Source: Trichoplusia ni (Eukaryota; Arthropoda; Insecta; Lepidoptera; Noctuidae). From it: 64,000 nucleotides of DNA. The stretch covers positions 9,486,001 to 9,550,000 of the forward strand of contig NC_039479.1 of NCBI RefSeq assembly GCF_003590095.1. Direction: 5' to 3'. Below, piece after piece: positions 62,250 through 64,000 of the stretch (the stretch's first letter is position 1; every line of letters begins with the position of its first letter). The translations under genes were made by a program, and so were the position numbers. The notes below the pieces were generated by a model. That model saw nothing but the letters and a program-made list of their open reading frames with translations. It did no database searches and was not told the DNA's origin.

Positions 62250-64000
62250 TCAATCAAGTTGTAAGCTGTCGTTGCGGCTGTCGATAGCAGTGCAAAATCA
62301 TTATGTGGGTCTGTCGGTCTGTCAAGACTCAGCTGTTGGCGACTCGAGTGACATGTTCAACTGAAGATGTATTTTGATAGGTGGTTTTGTTGACGAAGAT
62401 GTATCAGGAATTTGGTAGGGTTTTTCGACGTGTTTTGGTATTGGTGTTATTCGTAATGGGAGGTTGGTGGAATAAAAGTAAAAAAAAATAAATTCTTTTC
62501 TTAATTTAACTTATGTCTTTCAATTTACGGGAGAAGAAACGCAGTCCTTTTTAAAGTCGTTCTTGATTACAGGTCTTGATCTGGGCTTTTTGAGTCCAAA
62601 CATGAAAAAAACTTACTATTATCGTTATTTATTAATATAAACTTATTTACTTTGTGAATAATAAGCAGAAAATGAAATTTTATTCTAACAATACGCAAAG
62701 GAAATGTTCATTTAAGTAAGAATACAACTCTACAAACAAAAACAAAATATACAAACACATATACATATATACACATGGTTGTAATTCGATAGAAACATAC
62801 AAAAAAACACTCATTATTATTCTAAAGCATAGCAGGAAGTAATCAAACGAAAATGTAATTGTCATCGCGCATAACATTTGCTGAATCTAATTTATTCACG
62901 GGGCGCTGCGTCTGGGCGTTACTAGGAGTGCGTACGAGATACATCGCCTCGGTGATTTATTTATGAGTTTGTGCAAATTTTGTTATGTTGGGCTTAAGGC
63001 CGTGTGATGGCCCACTGACCGAGTTACGATTCAATGTCGGAGTGAGTTTCGTAGGTGTTGAGTAGGAGGTGCTTTTCACATTTTTGGTAGTCTTTTTACG
63101 ATTTTGTTTGTTGACTCTTCTCGTCTCTAAGATTTAAAATTAGTTTAGGTTCTGCCTTGAATAAGTTTGCTAGAAACATCTGTATGATGAACGAAGAAAA
63201 AAATAACAAACACTGTTGTGTCGGTTATATACCAGTCAGTGACGTACTGATTGTTCAAATATTGATATGTTAAACATGTTATCTAAATTTGCATATTATA
63301 TATTCAGCAGCTTTATGTCGTCGGAAAATGATTATATTAAGTTAACATATACGAAATGGTGTGTTAAGGCTTTCATTTTTCCAAAACCTAAAAAGAAACA
63401 GCTGGTACTAAAATAGAACAATAGTAGCGAAACAATGTAGCAATAGCGAGACAAATTGTAGCAGTAATGAGTAATTGTATTAAGAGCAGCAAATCCAATA
63501 GACGAGTGTTTTATTAGCTTTGTTAGGCATTCGTTTGTGTTTATAGTTATTTTTAATAATTTTCTGCTTTAAGGGAATGTTAAGAAAGAGTATTTACTAT
63601 ACAATTGGGTTGACAAAAAATTATTGGTTTAAAATAAACCTTTTTACTTCACCATTAGACTTCGCAATACTATGTTGTATCTACTTAGGAATAAAGAACT
63701 TAACGGAATCTTTTACCATAAGTCCGTGAACGAAAAAGTAAAAAAGCCGGAAAAGTACTAGTTAAAATCGCAAAACTATGGCATATTTCATACAAATAGG
63801 CAAAGACAATATGAAGAAACAAATGGTCACCCACCAAATTTGGGACTGTATCAACCGTTACTTCGTTGTTATAACTTCAACAGAAACAAGAAATATCTTT
63901 AAATTTTAACTGTGTAGCTATTGCAATTTATAAGATGCAACTTGGTGACAGATGAGAAGATAGATGGATTAACACGTTTTTACTCTCTCGTACGGAACCC

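Larger units (their letters stand above)
51719..64000 (+). repeat. Second copy of the 12.3-kb direct duplication
   Basis: Same sequence as 36743-49027. Relative to the first copy it lacks one base in homopolymers at about 37411 (T), 37618 (T), 37746 (A), 38874 (A) and 42870 (T), and has one extra base at about 39492 (T) and 39711 (A). I noticed no substitutions. From about 57.85 kb to the window end I noticed no difference at all. The differences thus lie within about 6.8 kb of this contig's left end, where read coverage is usually lowest. Confidence 0.97.

Noticed and set aside
36743..64000. Old segmental duplication or functional tandem gene array
   Set aside because: No genes in the unit, no base substitutions noticed, and an N gap between the copies; assembly overlap explains the data better.

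Overview
The window is eukaryotic, AT-rich, gene-poor nuclear DNA, almost certainly from a moth or butterfly (Lepidoptera). The evidence is the repeat content. There is a short Helitron whose inner end reads GCGACTTCGTCCGCG. There are tRNA-derived SINEs with recognisable pol III A and B boxes and a tail related to 'CTGAGTCTGGGTGTC'. There are several LINE 3' ends of the 'GGCCTATGTCCAGCAGTGG' type followed by (CAT/GAT)n. No reading frame looks like a conserved host protein. The longest uninterrupted frame outside the gap is about 122 codons, which is expected by chance. The most likely setting is intergenic DNA or a very long intron. I found no bacterial operons, CRISPR arrays, rRNA, true tRNA genes or viral genes.

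Layout. 1-36742 is single-copy-looking DNA with scattered, mostly decayed transposon pieces: a Helitron at about 1.0 kb, SINEs at 5.2, 6.9, 9.7, 22.1 and 34.5 kb, LINE fragments at 2.1, 5.5, 13.8, 22.9 and 29.1 kb, and other dispersed repeats at 27.7, 35.0 and 36.2 kb. A few GC-richer patches (7.5, 12.6, 16.0, 16.9, 29.5 and 47.2 kb) could be regulatory. One at 16.8-17.07 kb ends in a consensus splice donor.

36743-49027 is repeated in direct orientation at 51719-64000 and is still matching when the window ends. Between the copies lie about 1 kb of contig tail, a 1000-N assembly gap (50029-51028), and 690 bases that include the C-terminal coding end and 3' UTR of a LINE on the minus strand. 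The LINE coding frame stays open exactly to the base where the repeated sequence begins. I saw only seven differences between the 12.3-kb copies. All are one-base length changes in homopolymers, and all fall in the first 6.2 kb of the repeat. This looks much more like two unmerged, overlapping contigs (a false duplication, possibly with an allelic LINE insertion) than an old biological duplication. A very recent real tandem duplication cannot be excluded from sequence alone.

No genes act together here. The main value of the window is the assembly/duplication problem, a small family of three diverged ~100-bp units at 43.1-44.3 kb, a perfect 20-bp-stem hairpin at 5.55 kb, and a Helitron with intact ends. 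I did not find a convincing novel molecular system.
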